A DNA stretch of 64,000 nucleotides, from contig NZ_CP068393.1 in assembly GCF_018128945.1 (NCBI RefSeq), forward strand, positions 3,326,519 through 3,390,518, given 5' to 3'. The stretch comes from Aristaeella hokkaidonensis. Its GTDB lineage: Bacteria; Bacillota; Clostridia; Christensenellales; Aristaeellaceae. How positions within the stretch are numbered: the stretch's first letter is position 1; the number at the start of each line of letters is the position of its first letter. The notes below the pieces were generated by a model. The model made no database searches, was not told where the DNA came from, and saw only the letters and a program-made list of their open reading frames with translations. The position numbers and the translations under genes are program-made. This document shows, in pieces, positions 18,743 to 27,121 of this stretch.

Positions 18743-19612
18743 ATGGATCATTCTATTCGGGAGTGGCTGCTGGAGGACGAAACGCCGGAGGTTAAACTCC
18801 GGATGCTGAAGGAGTATGAGAAACTGCCGGAAAATGACGAAAGAGTCATTGAGTGTAAAAGACGGCTGCTGCAAAGCAAGGTATACGAACGCGGACTGAA
18901 GAAGCTCCGGACAGACAAGCCATGGGCGAAGTATGACGCGATTCTGGCCTTTGCGGAGTGGGGACTGACACGGGAAGATATCGGCAGCGATATTGACAAT
19001 GATGTCTTTGCCCTGATCAAGAACACAGGTTTTAAGATGCTGTGCGGGGAACCGCTTTTGCTCAGGAATCTTGTAAAGCTGGGATACTATCAGGAAGAGA
19101 TCGTGAAAAACGAAATTGACAGTATGCTCAGACTGATCAAGGAAGACGGGGGCTTTGGATGCATCAGCACAAGCAAAAAGACCAATGATCCAAGGAAACC
19201 CCATAAGAGCTGTGCGAGACTGACAGTGGAATATCTTCTGCTAGTTGCGGAGCTGCACCTGGCGGGCTGCCGGATGGAATGTGAGAGTGCCCTGATGCAT
19301 TATTTCACAAAACGAAACATCTTTTACAGAACCGATGATATGAAAACGCCCATGGTGGACGTGATGCTGGGAACGTTTTATCCGCCGGATCCGATCAAGA
19401 TCGGCGCGCATCAGATTGTCTATGCTTTGAGAGCCCTGGGGTGCGAACCGGAATCTGAAGCGATGCAGGCTGGATATAAAGTACTGAACCAGCACCGGCT
19501 GGAAAACGGAAGGTATGTGCTGACAGCGTCCAAAAGCGTACCGGCATTCAAGGCCGGCAATGTGGGCGAAGAAAACAAGTGGGTAACCCTTTACGCATAC
19601 ATGGCGCGGTGA
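18743..19612 (+). CDS. Hypothetical protein with prenyltransferase/squalene-cyclase-like toroid
   Basis: 289 residues. The second half has repeats such as IKEDGGFGC and YVLTASKSVPAFKAGNVGEENKWVT (shortened here by description), in the QW/prenyltransferase alpha-alpha toroid style, and LTVEYLLLVAEL helices between them. No cyclase DxDD acid motif is visible, so a terpene-cyclase activity is unlikely. I chose the ATG after GGGAGG; an in-frame ATG at 18713 overlaps the AraC stop and has no ribosome site. Function unknown. Confidence 0.65.
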   Translation: MDHSIREWLLEDETPEVKLRMLKEYEKLPENDERVIECKRRLLQSKVYERGLKKLRTDKPWAKYDAILAFAEWGLTREDIGSDIDNDVFALIKNTGFKMLCGEPLLLRNLVKLGYYQEEIVKNEIDSMLRLIKEDGGFGCISTSKKTNDPRKPHKSCARLTVEYLLLVAELHLAGCRMECESALMHYFTKRNIFYRTDDMKTPMVDVMLGTFYPPDPIKIGAHQIVYALRALGCEPESEAMQAGYKVLNQHRLENGRYVLTASKSVPAFKAGNVGEENKWVTLYAYMAR

Positions 19613-19632
19613 GACTGAATGGAGAATTTGAA

Positions 19633-20031
19633 ATGAGACGGGAGCTTGGAATTGCACGCTGCGGGATGGCCTGCTGTCTGTGCTGTGAAAATATCACGTG
19701 TAAAGGATGCAGAAAAGAGGGCTTCCTGGAACTTTCCTGGTGCAAAGACGCGCAATGGTGCGAAAACCGCAACTGCGGAATTGAAAAGGGCCTGAACGGC
19801 TGCTATGAATGCAAGCCTGCTGAATGCCGGAAAGGCCTGTATGCAGAGAAACTGTCAGTCCGCGGGTTTGCGGAATTCGCCCGGAGATACGGCATTGAAG
19901 AACTTCTGGACTGCCTGGAACGGAACGAACAAGCCGGGATTGTTTATCACCGGGAAGACTTCACGGGAGACTATGACGGCTTTGACGACCTGGAGAAACT
20001 GATTGATTTCATCAGGACAGGAAAAAGATAA
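19633..20031 (+). CDS. Cysteine-rich DUF3795-type protein
   Basis: 132 residues. The first 70 hold about 14 cysteines in pairs (ARCGMACCLCCENITCKGC, WCENRNCGI, CYECKPAECRKG), the pattern of DUF3795 proteins, presumed metal binders of unknown role. ATG after GGAGA at seven bases. Starts about 20 bases after the toroid protein, so probably co-transcribed. Confidence 0.8.
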   Translation: MRRELGIARCGMACCLCCENITCKGCRKEGFLELSWCKDAQWCENRNCGIEKGLNGCYECKPAECRKGLYAEKLSVRGFAEFARRYGIEELLDCLERNEQAGIVYHREDFTGDYDGFDDLEKLIDFIRTGKR

Positions 20032-20086
20032 TTTTCAGTAATTTTCTTACCTCAGAAAAAAAGAGAAAAAAATATCAAAAAGCCTA

Positions 20087-20117
20087 TTGACCTGCCACTT
20101 AGTGGCAGGTTTATTAT
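20087..20117 (+). promoter_or_regulatory. MerR-type promoter/operator
   Basis: TTGACC (20087-20092), a 19-base spacer, TATTAT (20112-20117). The spacer overlaps the perfect palindrome ACCTGCCAC-TTA-GTGGCAGGT. A 19-bp spacer with centred dyad is the signature of MerR-activated promoters, so the gene probably controls itself. Confidence 0.85.
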
Positions 20118-20140
20118 CTTCTCACGGAGGTGACAGCAGG

Positions 20141-20926
20141 ATGAAAATGAGTGAGTTTTCCAGAATAACCGGAATTAAGAGGACGGCATTACAGCTATAT
20201 GAAAAGAAGGGACTGCTGAACCCTGCTTCCAGGACAGAGTCCGGTTACTGGGAATATGACGATGAAAGCCTGGGCCGTGCAAGCTTAATAACCATCCTGA
20301 AAGAATCCGGGTATACACTGGAAGAAATAAAGCAGATTCTTGACAGCGGCGATCAGTTTAATCTGATGGAGACCTGTAAGGCATGCGAAGAAAAGCTGCG
20401 CCAGAAAGTCAACAAACTTAATGGATATATCAGATACCTCAAAAATATACAACTGATCTCAGAAGCAGGACGCCTGTCGGAACTGGTTTTCAAGCAATTG
20501 GGGATGGCAGCGGTATTGGAGAAAGTCGGCGGGATAAAAAAAGAAATGGATCAGTACAGTACGAAAATGGAAATAGCGGAGGAAGTGATTGGACCGATTG
20601 AGGAACCGGATCCTGAAATGGTGAGTGAGCTTCAGGCAATTTACTTTATTTCTCTTTTACAGGGCAAGGAACAGCCGGAAGGACCTACGGTCCAGGAAAC
20701 GCTCCAGAGAATTTATGCGCATGCGAATAACCATGCTGATAAAAGTCTCCTGAAAGCGGAAACAGCTCAAGGGTTTGCTGAGAAGGCAAAGGAAATATTT
20801 AAAGCCTTGCCTGAACCGGCAATTCCTCTTCTCGAACAATCATATGGGAAAGGGTTCATTGAATATATCCTGCAGGCATTGGATACATTCGGGAGGACAG
20901 CGGTTGAAGCTAGTCAGCACGAATAA
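20141..20926 (+). CDS. MerR-family transcriptional regulator
   Basis: 261 residues. N-terminal winged helix (MSEFSRITGIKRTALQLYEKKGLL, described in part) with DDESLGRASLITILKESGYTLEEIKQIL, then a coiled coil and a 150-residue C-terminal domain resembling TipA-like or other effector domains, not assigned. ATG after CGGAGGTG; the upstream in-frame start would lie inside the promoter. A transglutaminase-like gene follows 38 bases later and may be co-regulated. Confidence 0.88.
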   Translation: MKMSEFSRITGIKRTALQLYEKKGLLNPASRTESGYWEYDDESLGRASLITILKESGYTLEEIKQILDSGDQFNLMETCKACEEKLRQKVNKLNGYIRYLKNIQLISEAGRLSELVFKQLGMAAVLEKVGGIKKEMDQYSTKMEIAEEVIGPIEEPDPEMVSELQAIYFISLLQGKEQPEGPTVQETLQRIYAHANNHADKSLLKAETAQGFAEKAKEIFKALPEPAIPLLEQSYGKGFIEYILQALDTFGRTAVEASQHE

Positions 20927-20964
20927 AACCGTTTTCATTATTTGGTATTCAGGAGGAAACCAAG

Positions 20965-21756
20965 TTGGCTAATAATACGGAAGAAATGATCCGGAAATTA
21001 CAGAACTGTGCACCTTACACGGATGAGTCCTTTCCTTACAAATCAAGAACTCTGGCGAGCCGGATCCATTCCGGAAAAATCCGCCGGTATTTCAAGGATA
21101 ATGCAGGACTGGATCTGAACGAGATTGCCGCATCCGAGCTGACAACCTGGGAGAAGGTGCTGAGAATCAGTGAATTTGTTTCTGCACATATTCCGCATGA
21201 CAACCAAAAGGAATGGATAAGGAAGCTCAATGCATTTACCCTCTGGGAATATGCACAGCGGATCCCAACCGGTTTCAACTGCCGCTGGCATGCCATACTG
21301 TTAAGCGAATTGCTGCTTTCTGTTGGAATCAAAAACCGTTTCGTAACCTGTATGCCGGAAGATAAGAATGATCAGGACTGTCATGTAGTAAACCTGGTAT
21401 GGCTGCCGGAAATGGACAAATGGGCTATGGTTGACTGTGATATGCAGGAATATGTGACGGATCCAGAGGGCATTCCGCTTTCCCTGGAAGAAATGCGAGC
21501 GGAGCTCATCGCCGGAAGAAAGCTGAACGTCCACCGGAATTCCGATCCGGAAGGGGTGGAGTTTATGCAGGGATACTGGGCGAAGAATCTTTACTGGTTC
21601 AGCATTCATATGACGTATGGTTATGAGCTGGAGGGATTTCGTATTCAGCCTGATATTTATATCCACCTTGTTCCTCCGGGGTATGAAATACCGGGGAAAT
21701 ACAGACGTTTGGGAGACAGAGTTACAACCAACGCCGCCGCGTTCTGGCAGGGATAA
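20965..21756 (+). CDS. Transglutaminase-like superfamily protein
   Basis: 263 residues, cytoplasmic. The Cys-His-Asp triad of the transglutaminase/protease fold is visible as FNCRWHAILLSELL, DCHVVNLVWLP and MVDCDMQEY. Substrate unknown. TTG start, chosen because AGGAGG lies eight bases upstream and no ATG is available before the conserved part. Probably in one transcript with the MerR gene. Confidence 0.78.
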   Translation: MANNTEEMIRKLQNCAPYTDESFPYKSRTLASRIHSGKIRRYFKDNAGLDLNEIAASELTTWEKVLRISEFVSAHIPHDNQKEWIRKLNAFTLWEYAQRIPTGFNCRWHAILLSELLLSVGIKNRFVTCMPEDKNDQDCHVVNLVWLPEMDKWAMVDCDMQEYVTDPEGIPLSLEEMRAELIAGRKLNVHRNSDPEGVEFMQGYWAKNLYWFSIHMTYGYELEGFRIQPDIYIHLVPPGYEIPGKYRRLGDRVTTNAAAFWQG

Positions 21757-21856
21757 AAGGTCTTGCCAGCAGGGAAGAAAAGGTATAAATTAAAAATGAA
21801 CCAAACAGGATATCAGGTTCCTCAGGGGACTGTTCGATACAACGGAGGGAAAAACC

Positions 21857-21919
21857 ATGAAACACACCAAGTGGGGGATTTCATTAGCCGCAGATGTTTC
21901 TGCTCCGCGCAAGGCCTGA
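21857..21919 (+). CDS. Possible 20-residue leader peptide upstream of the Mef-like exporter
   Basis: Short ORF with a strong GGAGGG site, starting MKHTKWGISLAADV and ending RKA, about 90 bases before the exporter ATG. TGCTCC inside it (21901-21906) can pair with GGAGCA at the exporter ribosome site (22000-22005) or, as GCTCCG, with CGGAGC (21937-21942). This is the geometry of drug-inducible translational attenuators, but I have no homology to support it. Confidence 0.4.
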   Translation: MKHTKWGISLAADVSAPRKA

Positions 21920-21928
21920 GACAGGACG

Positions 21929-21969
21929 AGCCTGCACGGAGCGGTCGGAACCATTCGTCCGATCAGGCT
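21929..21969 (+). promoter_or_regulatory. Nested hairpin between leader ORF and exporter
   Basis: Outer arms AGCCTG/CAGGCT enclose an inner TCGGA/TCCGA stem. No U-run follows, which fits a translational rather than transcriptional switch. Upstream of the leader ORF a TATAAA-like -10 is present near 21784. Confidence 0.45.
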
Positions 21970-22010
21970 TTGCGCCGCATGGATTATAAACACATGTAAG
22001 GAGCAAAGCC

Positions 22011-23330
22011 ATGAATAAACATTCTATCAAACAACTTTACAGTTTTCTTTTGCTATGGGGATCACAGACCGTATCCCAGCTTGGGACGGCCATGACGGAT
22101 TATGCGATCATTATCTGGGTATACAGCCAGAAAGGAACCGCGTCCAGTGTGACCCTGCTGACAGTATGCTCTTTTCTGCCGACGATTTTTCTTCGCTTCC
22201 TGGCGGGAAGCATGGTGGATCGATGGAACAAAAAGCGCATAATGCTGATCGCGGACCTGCTGGCAGCCTGCGGTACGCTGGCTGTGTTTGTGCTGCATTC
22301 CGCGGAGGTTCTGCAGATCTGGCATCTGTATGCGATCAACTTCCTGCTGAGCCTGATGAACGCCTTCCAGGAACCTGCCTCCTTTGTTGCGGTCAGTATG
22401 CTGGTGCCAAAGGAACACTATGCCCGGGCCAGCGGCCTGCAGGGATTCGGCGGAGCAGCGATATCCATACTGGCGCCGGCACTTGGTGCGCTGCTGCTGG
22501 CATACGGCGGGCTGGAACTGGTGCTGATCATCGACCTGGTGACTTTTGCCATTGCCTTCCTGGTGCTGCTTTTCCTGATCCGGATACCGGAGACAGAAAA
22601 AAAGGAAACGGAAGAGGAGCCATTCTCCAAGACATGCCTGGCCGGGATCCGGTATCTCCGGGAGCATACCGCGATTCTCCGGATTGCCCTGTTCCTGGCG
22701 GTGATCAACTTTTTGGCGAAGCTGGGTAACGACGGGATGCTCTCGCCCTTTATCCTGGGCCGGACAGGAAATAACCAGCCGGTACTGGGCGCGGTGGAGA
22801 GCTTTACAGCTTTGGGTGTGCTGGTCGGAAGCCTGCTTGTGACCCTGATGAAACCGGCGAAGAAACGGATTCCGCTGATCTTTATCACAACCGGCCTGAT
22901 CTTTTTCGGGAACATCATCCAGAGCCTGACTTCCCAGCCGTGGCTTTGGTGTGCGGCGGCCTTTGGCAGTTATCTGTTTGCCGCGGTGATGAATGTAAAT
23001 ATGGATACACTGATGCGGGAAAAGGTTCCGCTGGAAATGCAGGGACGGGTGTTTTCCGCGAAGAGTACGCTTCAGAATTTCACGATTCCGATTGCACTCC
23101 TGCTGGGCGGCCTGCTGGCAGATACGGTATTTGAACCGTTTATGCTGGCGGATTCCCCGCTGCAGAGAATCCTGACCTGCTTGTTCGGTATTGGAAAAGG
23201 AACAGGGATCGGCCTGATGTTCTTTATTGTCGGAGTTGCCGGAATGCTGATCAGCTTTACCAGGCTGCGCAAGCCGATTTACAGGGAACTGGACCGGAAG
23301 GAAAACGAAATGATACAGACGAATGACTGA
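22011..23330 (+). CDS. MFS transporter, macrolide-efflux (MefA)-like
   Basis: 439 residues, about 12 membrane helices. LGTAMTDYAIIIWVYSQKGTASSV, cut here, is the type of N-terminus seen in MefA/EntS-like exporters; the loop-2 motif is GSMVDRWNKKRIM and the second half has EMQGRVFSAKSTLQN. Family members export macrolides or siderophores by proton antiport; the actual substrate here is unknown. ATG after TAAGGAGC. A short leader ORF precedes it. Confidence 0.85.
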   Translation: MNKHSIKQLYSFLLLWGSQTVSQLGTAMTDYAIIIWVYSQKGTASSVTLLTVCSFLPTIFLRFLAGSMVDRWNKKRIMLIADLLAACGTLAVFVLHSAEVLQIWHLYAINFLLSLMNAFQEPASFVAVSMLVPKEHYARASGLQGFGGAAISILAPALGALLLAYGGLELVLIIDLVTFAIAFLVLLFLIRIPETEKKETEEEPFSKTCLAGIRYLREHTAILRIALFLAVINFLAKLGNDGMLSPFILGRTGNNQPVLGAVESFTALGVLVGSLLVTLMKPAKKRIPLIFITTGLIFFGNIIQSLTSQPWLWCAAAFGSYLFAAVMNVNMDTLMREKVPLEMQGRVFSAKSTLQNFTIPIALLLGGLLADTVFEPFMLADSPLQRILTCLFGIGKGTGIGLMFFIVGVAGMLISFTRLRKPIYRELDRKENEMIQTND

Positions 23331-23346
23331 TATGGAGGAAATAAAG

Positions 23347-24021
23347 ATGAACAGTAATAAAGCAATCGCTTTTTTCAGCGGATTCCCGGATCGCCGGTTT
23401 ACAGATGAAATTGCCGCGCGGCTGGAGAAGGAGCTGCCTGTACGCAGATGCATAGTATTTATCACTACCTGTCCGGTAGATTATCAGCAGAATGATGAAG
23501 ATTCCGCCGGAATGCACGGGATGTTTGTGGAATACGGAATTGGTTTTGAACGGTTCTGTGTGGTGGACGCCAGAATGGATCCTGCCGACGCGCAGAAGTG
23601 GGCCCGGGAGGCAGACTGCTTCTTCCTGATGGGCGGCGGAGTCTGCGCCGAGCAGATGCAGCTGATGCGGGATAAAGGGATCTATGACATCGTCCGGGAT
23701 GGCCCGGGGATGGTGCTTGGCGTCAGTGCCGGCTCCATGAACATGGGAAAAACGACGGTAGACTGGACGGGAGACTGGGAACCCCTTGAACCGTATGAAG
23801 GACTGGGATTTGCCGATATTACTGTGATCAGTCATTTTGACTATGGTGATACGGGTCGGCTGCGGTTCATGAAGGCGGTTTCCATGGAGCGGCCTGTCTG
23901 CGCCATGGAGGATGAAAGCGCCATCTTTATCAGAAACGGCAAGGTGGACATCATCGGCATGATTCACAAGGTTGAAAATGGAAACATCGGACTGTTCACG
24001 GAGGAAGATGTAAGGCTTTGA
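23347..24021 (+). CDS. Peptidase S51 family protein (dipeptidase E-like)
   Basis: 224 residues. Ser127 in GVSAGSMNMG is the expected nucleophile and FLMGGGVCAEQMQLM is the preceding family block. S51 enzymes (PepE, cyanophycinase) cut aspartyl or related dipeptides, using a class-I-amidotransferase-like fold. I chose the ATG behind GGAGG; the upstream in-frame ATG overlaps the MFS gene end. Two hairpin terminators follow. Confidence 0.88.
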   Translation: MNSNKAIAFFSGFPDRRFTDEIAARLEKELPVRRCIVFITTCPVDYQQNDEDSAGMHGMFVEYGIGFERFCVVDARMDPADAQKWAREADCFFLMGGGVCAEQMQLMRDKGIYDIVRDGPGMVLGVSAGSMNMGKTTVDWTGDWEPLEPYEGLGFADITVISHFDYGDTGRLRFMKAVSMERPVCAMEDESAIFIRNGKVDIIGMIHKVENGNIGLFTEEDVRL

Positions 24022-24040
24022 AAATGAAAGCCGCTTTACA

Positions 24041-24070
24041 CCGCAGAGCAAATTGCTCTGCGGCTTTTCT
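24041..24070 (+). terminator. Terminator after the S51 gene
   Basis: Stem CCGCAGAGC/GCTCTGCGG with an AAATT loop, followed by CTTTTCT. Confidence 0.85.
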
Positions 24071-24076
24071 GAATCA

Positions 24077-24117
24077 AAGGGAACGAAAAAGCACCGCCTC
24101 TTTCGTTCCCTTTTTGG
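24077..24117 (+). terminator. Second hairpin terminator
   Basis: AAGGGAACGAAA pairs with TTTCGTTCCCTT and runs into TTTTT. Its GAACGAAAA core resembles the hairpin at 32595-32625. A TATAAT (24130-24135) follows at once and may serve the GGDEF gene. Confidence 0.75.
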
Positions 24118-24200
24118 CCTGAATTATGATATAATCCAGGCAGAGAAAACAAATCTGCAGCAAAGGTATAATCAGCGTATCACGGGAGAGGATTCGGGAA

Positions 24201-25007
24201 ATGGCAGAGATGAAAATGGACGAGCTGATTCTCCGCTTTTTTAAGGAAGATATCGGCGGTATCCTGATCACCGGTCAAAACGGGGAAATCCTCTATGAGG
24301 ATGAGAAGACATCGTTTATCCGGACGGAGAAAACAAACTGGGAGAGCGCCTGCCCCGAACCGAGGGACGGACAGAAGGGCGAACGCTGGGATCTGGTGCG
24401 CTCTGAGAACGGAAAGACATACATGGTGACTACCTCTGCGTTTACAGACGGAGAGGGATTGAAACAGATTCATCACCTGGCGGACACCAGTGATTATACG
24501 GAATTGTACCGGAATATGAGCGATTATTCCCGGATGCTTCGGAACCAAAAGGATTATGACGGGCTGACCGGACTTTACAACCGGGGTAAATTCATGGAAA
24601 TGAAACGGACGCTGTTCCGGACCCAGGATGAGATAGCCATATTCAATATGGATGTGAACAACCTGAAACAGGTGAACGACACCCTCGGCCATGAGGCGGG
24701 AGACCGGCTGCTCCGGAAAGCGGCGGAAAGCCTGAAACGGATTGAGGCAAGGAACGTGATTCCTTTTCGGACCGGCGGGGATGAATTCATCGTGGCTGTT
24801 GTTCATGTGAACCGGGAGGATGCGGAGAAGATCCGGCATGATTGGGAAAAAGCGCTGGCGGAGCTGAACGAGGCAGAGGACGGCCTTCTCTGTACGGTGG
24901 CCTGCGGGTTCGCCTTCGGGGAAAAAGGATACGACCTGGAGGAAATACTTGCCCGGGCAGACCAGGCGATGTATGAAGACAAGAAGAAAAAGAAAGGAAT
25001 AAACTGA
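24201..25007 (+). CDS. GGDEF diguanylate cyclase
   Basis: 268 residues. Residues 1-105 are a small sensor-like domain without membrane segments. The GGDEF domain covers about 115-265, with an intact GGDEF signature at 192-196 and the DYDGLTGLYNR entry motif. Should make cyclic di-GMP from GTP. No RxxD inhibitory site is evident five residues before the signature (sequence there is ARNVIPFRT). No cyclic-di-GMP riboswitch is visible near it. An ATG four codons downstream is an equally possible start. Confidence 0.9.
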   Translation: MAEMKMDELILRFFKEDIGGILITGQNGEILYEDEKTSFIRTEKTNWESACPEPRDGQKGERWDLVRSENGKTYMVTTSAFTDGEGLKQIHHLADTSDYTELYRNMSDYSRMLRNQKDYDGLTGLYNRGKFMEMKRTLFRTQDEIAIFNMDVNNLKQVNDTLGHEAGDRLLRKAAESLKRIEARNVIPFRTGGDEFIVAVVHVNREDAEKIRHDWEKALAELNEAEDGLLCTVACGFAFGEKGYDLEEILARADQAMYEDKKKKKGIN

Positions 25008-25036
25008 AGGACTGACATCGGAGGAGGGACGACAGA

Positions 25037-26542
25037 ATGATCCGGACTACTCCCGCGATTGCGCGCGCAGACATGATCCGGTGCGTGCTGTGTGGGAACG
25101 CACCTTGTGACGACGCCTGCGGAAAGCTGAAACCGGCAGAACTGCTGCGGAATATCTGGTTCGGCAATGAACAGACAGCGGCACAGCGCCTGCCGGAAGA
25201 GAACCCGTGCCTGACCTGCAAGGCGCCCTGTGAGCAGGCCTGCGTCCGGCCGGGAGAAGTGCCGATCCGGGATCTGATAAACCGGCTGCGGTATCAGGTG
25301 AAGCCGGAATGTGAAACACCCCTTCCTGAAAACGAGAACAGGCTGAAGTGTGACCTGTGCGGGATTCCACTGGAGAATCCATTTTTGCTGTCCTCTTCCG
25401 TAGTGGCCAGCACCTATGACATGTGCGCACGGGCATTTGAGGCGGGCTGGGCAGGGGTTTGCTTCAAGACGATCTGCTCCCTGGACATCCATGAGGCATC
25501 CCCGCGGTTTTCCGCGATTACGGGTAATGACGGCAGTATCATCGGCTTCAAGAACATTGAGCAGCTTTCCGACCACAGCGTGGCGGAGAACATGGAGATC
25601 TTCCGACGGCTGAAAACAAAGTATCCCACCAAGTTCATCCTGGCTTCCATTATGGGAAAAGATGAAGCAGAATGGGGCGAGTTGGCCCGGTTGTGTGAAG
25701 AGAACGGCGCGGATGCGGTGGAGCTGAACTTCTCCTGCCCCAATATGGCGGAGGGAGGCCTGGGCAGCGATATCGGCCAGGTGCCGGAGCTGGTGGAACG
25801 GCTCACACGAGCCGCGAAGCAGGCCTGCCATATTCCGGTGCTGGCAAAGCTGACGCCGAATGTGGCAAACATGAGCCCTGCGGCGGAGGCGGCGAAGCGA
25901 GGCGGAGCGGACGGCATTGCCGCCATCAACACGATTAAATCAATTACCGGAGTGAACCTGCACACTTATGTAGCTGCGCCCTCCGTCCACGGACAGAGCG
26001 CGGTGGGCGGATACAGCGGTAATGCTGTGAAACCTATTGCCATGCGGTTTGTTGCGGAACTGGGGCAGCATCCGGATATGAAAGGCATGCATCTGTCCGC
26101 CATGGGCGGGGTGGAGACCTGGCAGGATGCGCTGGAATTTATCCTGCTGGGAGGCGGTTCCATCCAGGTGACCACCGCTGTGATGCAATACGGATACCGG
26201 ATTGTTGAAGATCTGAAATCAGGGCTGAACCTGTACCTGAAGGAGAAGGGCTTCAACAGCGTAAAGGAAGCAGTTGGTCTTGCGCTGGACACCCTGAGCA
26301 AAACTACTGATACCCTGGAGCGGGATACGGTTCTGTTTCCTCAGTTTGTACACGAACGCTGTATCGGCTGCGGCCGCTGCAAAATCTCCTGTGACGACGG
26401 CGGGCACCAGGCAATCCGGCTGGACGAGGAACGTCACCCTGTGCTGAACGGGAAAAACTGCGTGGGCTGCCATCTGTGTGTGCTGGTATGCCCTCAGCGG
26501 GCTATTCAGCCTGGCAGGAAGCGGATTGCCCGGAACAAATAA
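25037..26542 (+). CDS. PreA-like flavoprotein with N- and C-terminal Fe-S domains
   Basis: 501 residues. Residues 15-90 have cysteines (RCVLCGNAPCDDAC, CLTCKAPCEQAC) like the N-terminal Fe-S domain of dihydropyrimidine dehydrogenase. Residues 100-420 are the FMN TIM barrel related to PreA and dihydroorotate dehydrogenase (NFSCPNMAEGG, AKLTPNVANM, GGVETWQDA). The C-terminus has two 4Fe-4S motifs (CIGCGRCKISC, CVGCHLCVLVCP). The FAD and NADPH domains of full dehydrogenases are absent, and no PreT gene is adjacent, so the electron donor is unclear. Where mammalian DPD has its active-site Cys, this reads GLGSDIGQ. ATG after GGAGGG. Confidence 0.85.
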   Translation: MIRTTPAIARADMIRCVLCGNAPCDDACGKLKPAELLRNIWFGNEQTAAQRLPEENPCLTCKAPCEQACVRPGEVPIRDLINRLRYQVKPECETPLPENENRLKCDLCGIPLENPFLLSSSVVASTYDMCARAFEAGWAGVCFKTICSLDIHEASPRFSAITGNDGSIIGFKNIEQLSDHSVAENMEIFRRLKTKYPTKFILASIMGKDEAEWGELARLCEENGADAVELNFSCPNMAEGGLGSDIGQVPELVERLTRAAKQACHIPVLAKLTPNVANMSPAAEAAKRGGADGIAAINTIKSITGVNLHTYVAAPSVHGQSAVGGYSGNAVKPIAMRFVAELGQHPDMKGMHLSAMGGVETWQDALEFILLGGGSIQVTTAVMQYGYRIVEDLKSGLNLYLKEKGFNSVKEAVGLALDTLSKTTDTLERDTVLFPQFVHERCIGCGRCKISCDDGGHQAIRLDEERHPVLNGKNCVGCHLCVLVCPQRAIQPGRKRIARNK

Positions 26543-26672
26543 AAAGAGGCAAACAAGAAGCTGCCATCAGTTGTTCTGTTCCGTATATACATGCGACCAG
26601 CAGAAAACAGAGCTGGTTTTATGAGAAGGAAAAGAAGAAAGACGAAAAAGGACCGTTGCGTATACAGATACG

Positions 26673-26702
26673 TTGCGGATGAGGCTCACAATATAGTATA
26701 AT
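26673..26702 (+). promoter_or_regulatory. Promoter of the STAS gene
   Basis: TTGCGG (26673-26678), 18-base spacer, TATAAT (26697-26702). The 130 bases before it hold no gene I can support. Confidence 0.55.
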
Positions 26703-26752
26703 CAGAGTAACACAAAGATTTGCATATACCGACCGATAAAGGAGGCAATGAT

Positions 26753-27049
26753 ATGACCATTACCAAGAACCTGAACGGAACAGCCCTGGAGATCGCCCTG
26801 GCGGGCCGGCTGGATACTATGACCGCCCCGGAACTGGAGGCGGAACTGAATAAAGATCTGGGCGGTGCTGACAGCCTGACGCTGGACTTCGGCAAGCTGG
26901 ACTATATTTCTTCTGCCGGACTGCGGGTACTGCTGACCGCACATAAGGCCATGGCCGCGAAGGGCGGCATGAAGATCTGCAACGTCAACGAGGTTGTTCA
27001 GGAAGTATTTGAAGTGACAGGCTTCGCCGATATCCTGACGATTGAATGA
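26753..27049 (+). CDS. STAS-domain anti-sigma-factor antagonist-like protein
   Basis: 98 residues. The STAS fold of SpoIIAA/RsbV type, with LDFGKLDYISSAGLRVLL carrying the Ser-Ser-Ala-Gly phosphorylation motif. Members switch anti-sigma factors on and off by phosphorylation. ATG seven bases after GGAGG. The only neighbour is the unknown gene at 27122; no sigma factor is visible in the window. Confidence 0.88.
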   Translation: MTITKNLNGTALEIALAGRLDTMTAPELEAELNKDLGGADSLTLDFGKLDYISSAGLRVLLTAHKAMAAKGGMKICNVNEVVQEVFEVTGFADILTIE

Positions 27050-27121
27050 CAGACGGCGGATCTTCCGGGTTGATCCGGAAAACCGCCGGGACAGAATGCT
27101 GTTTGCGGGAGAGAACAAAGG

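Noticed and set aside
21763..21999. 78-residue ORF before the MFS gene
   Set aside because: No ribosome site, no recognisable sequence; the alternative 20-codon ORF in another frame has a strong ribosome site.
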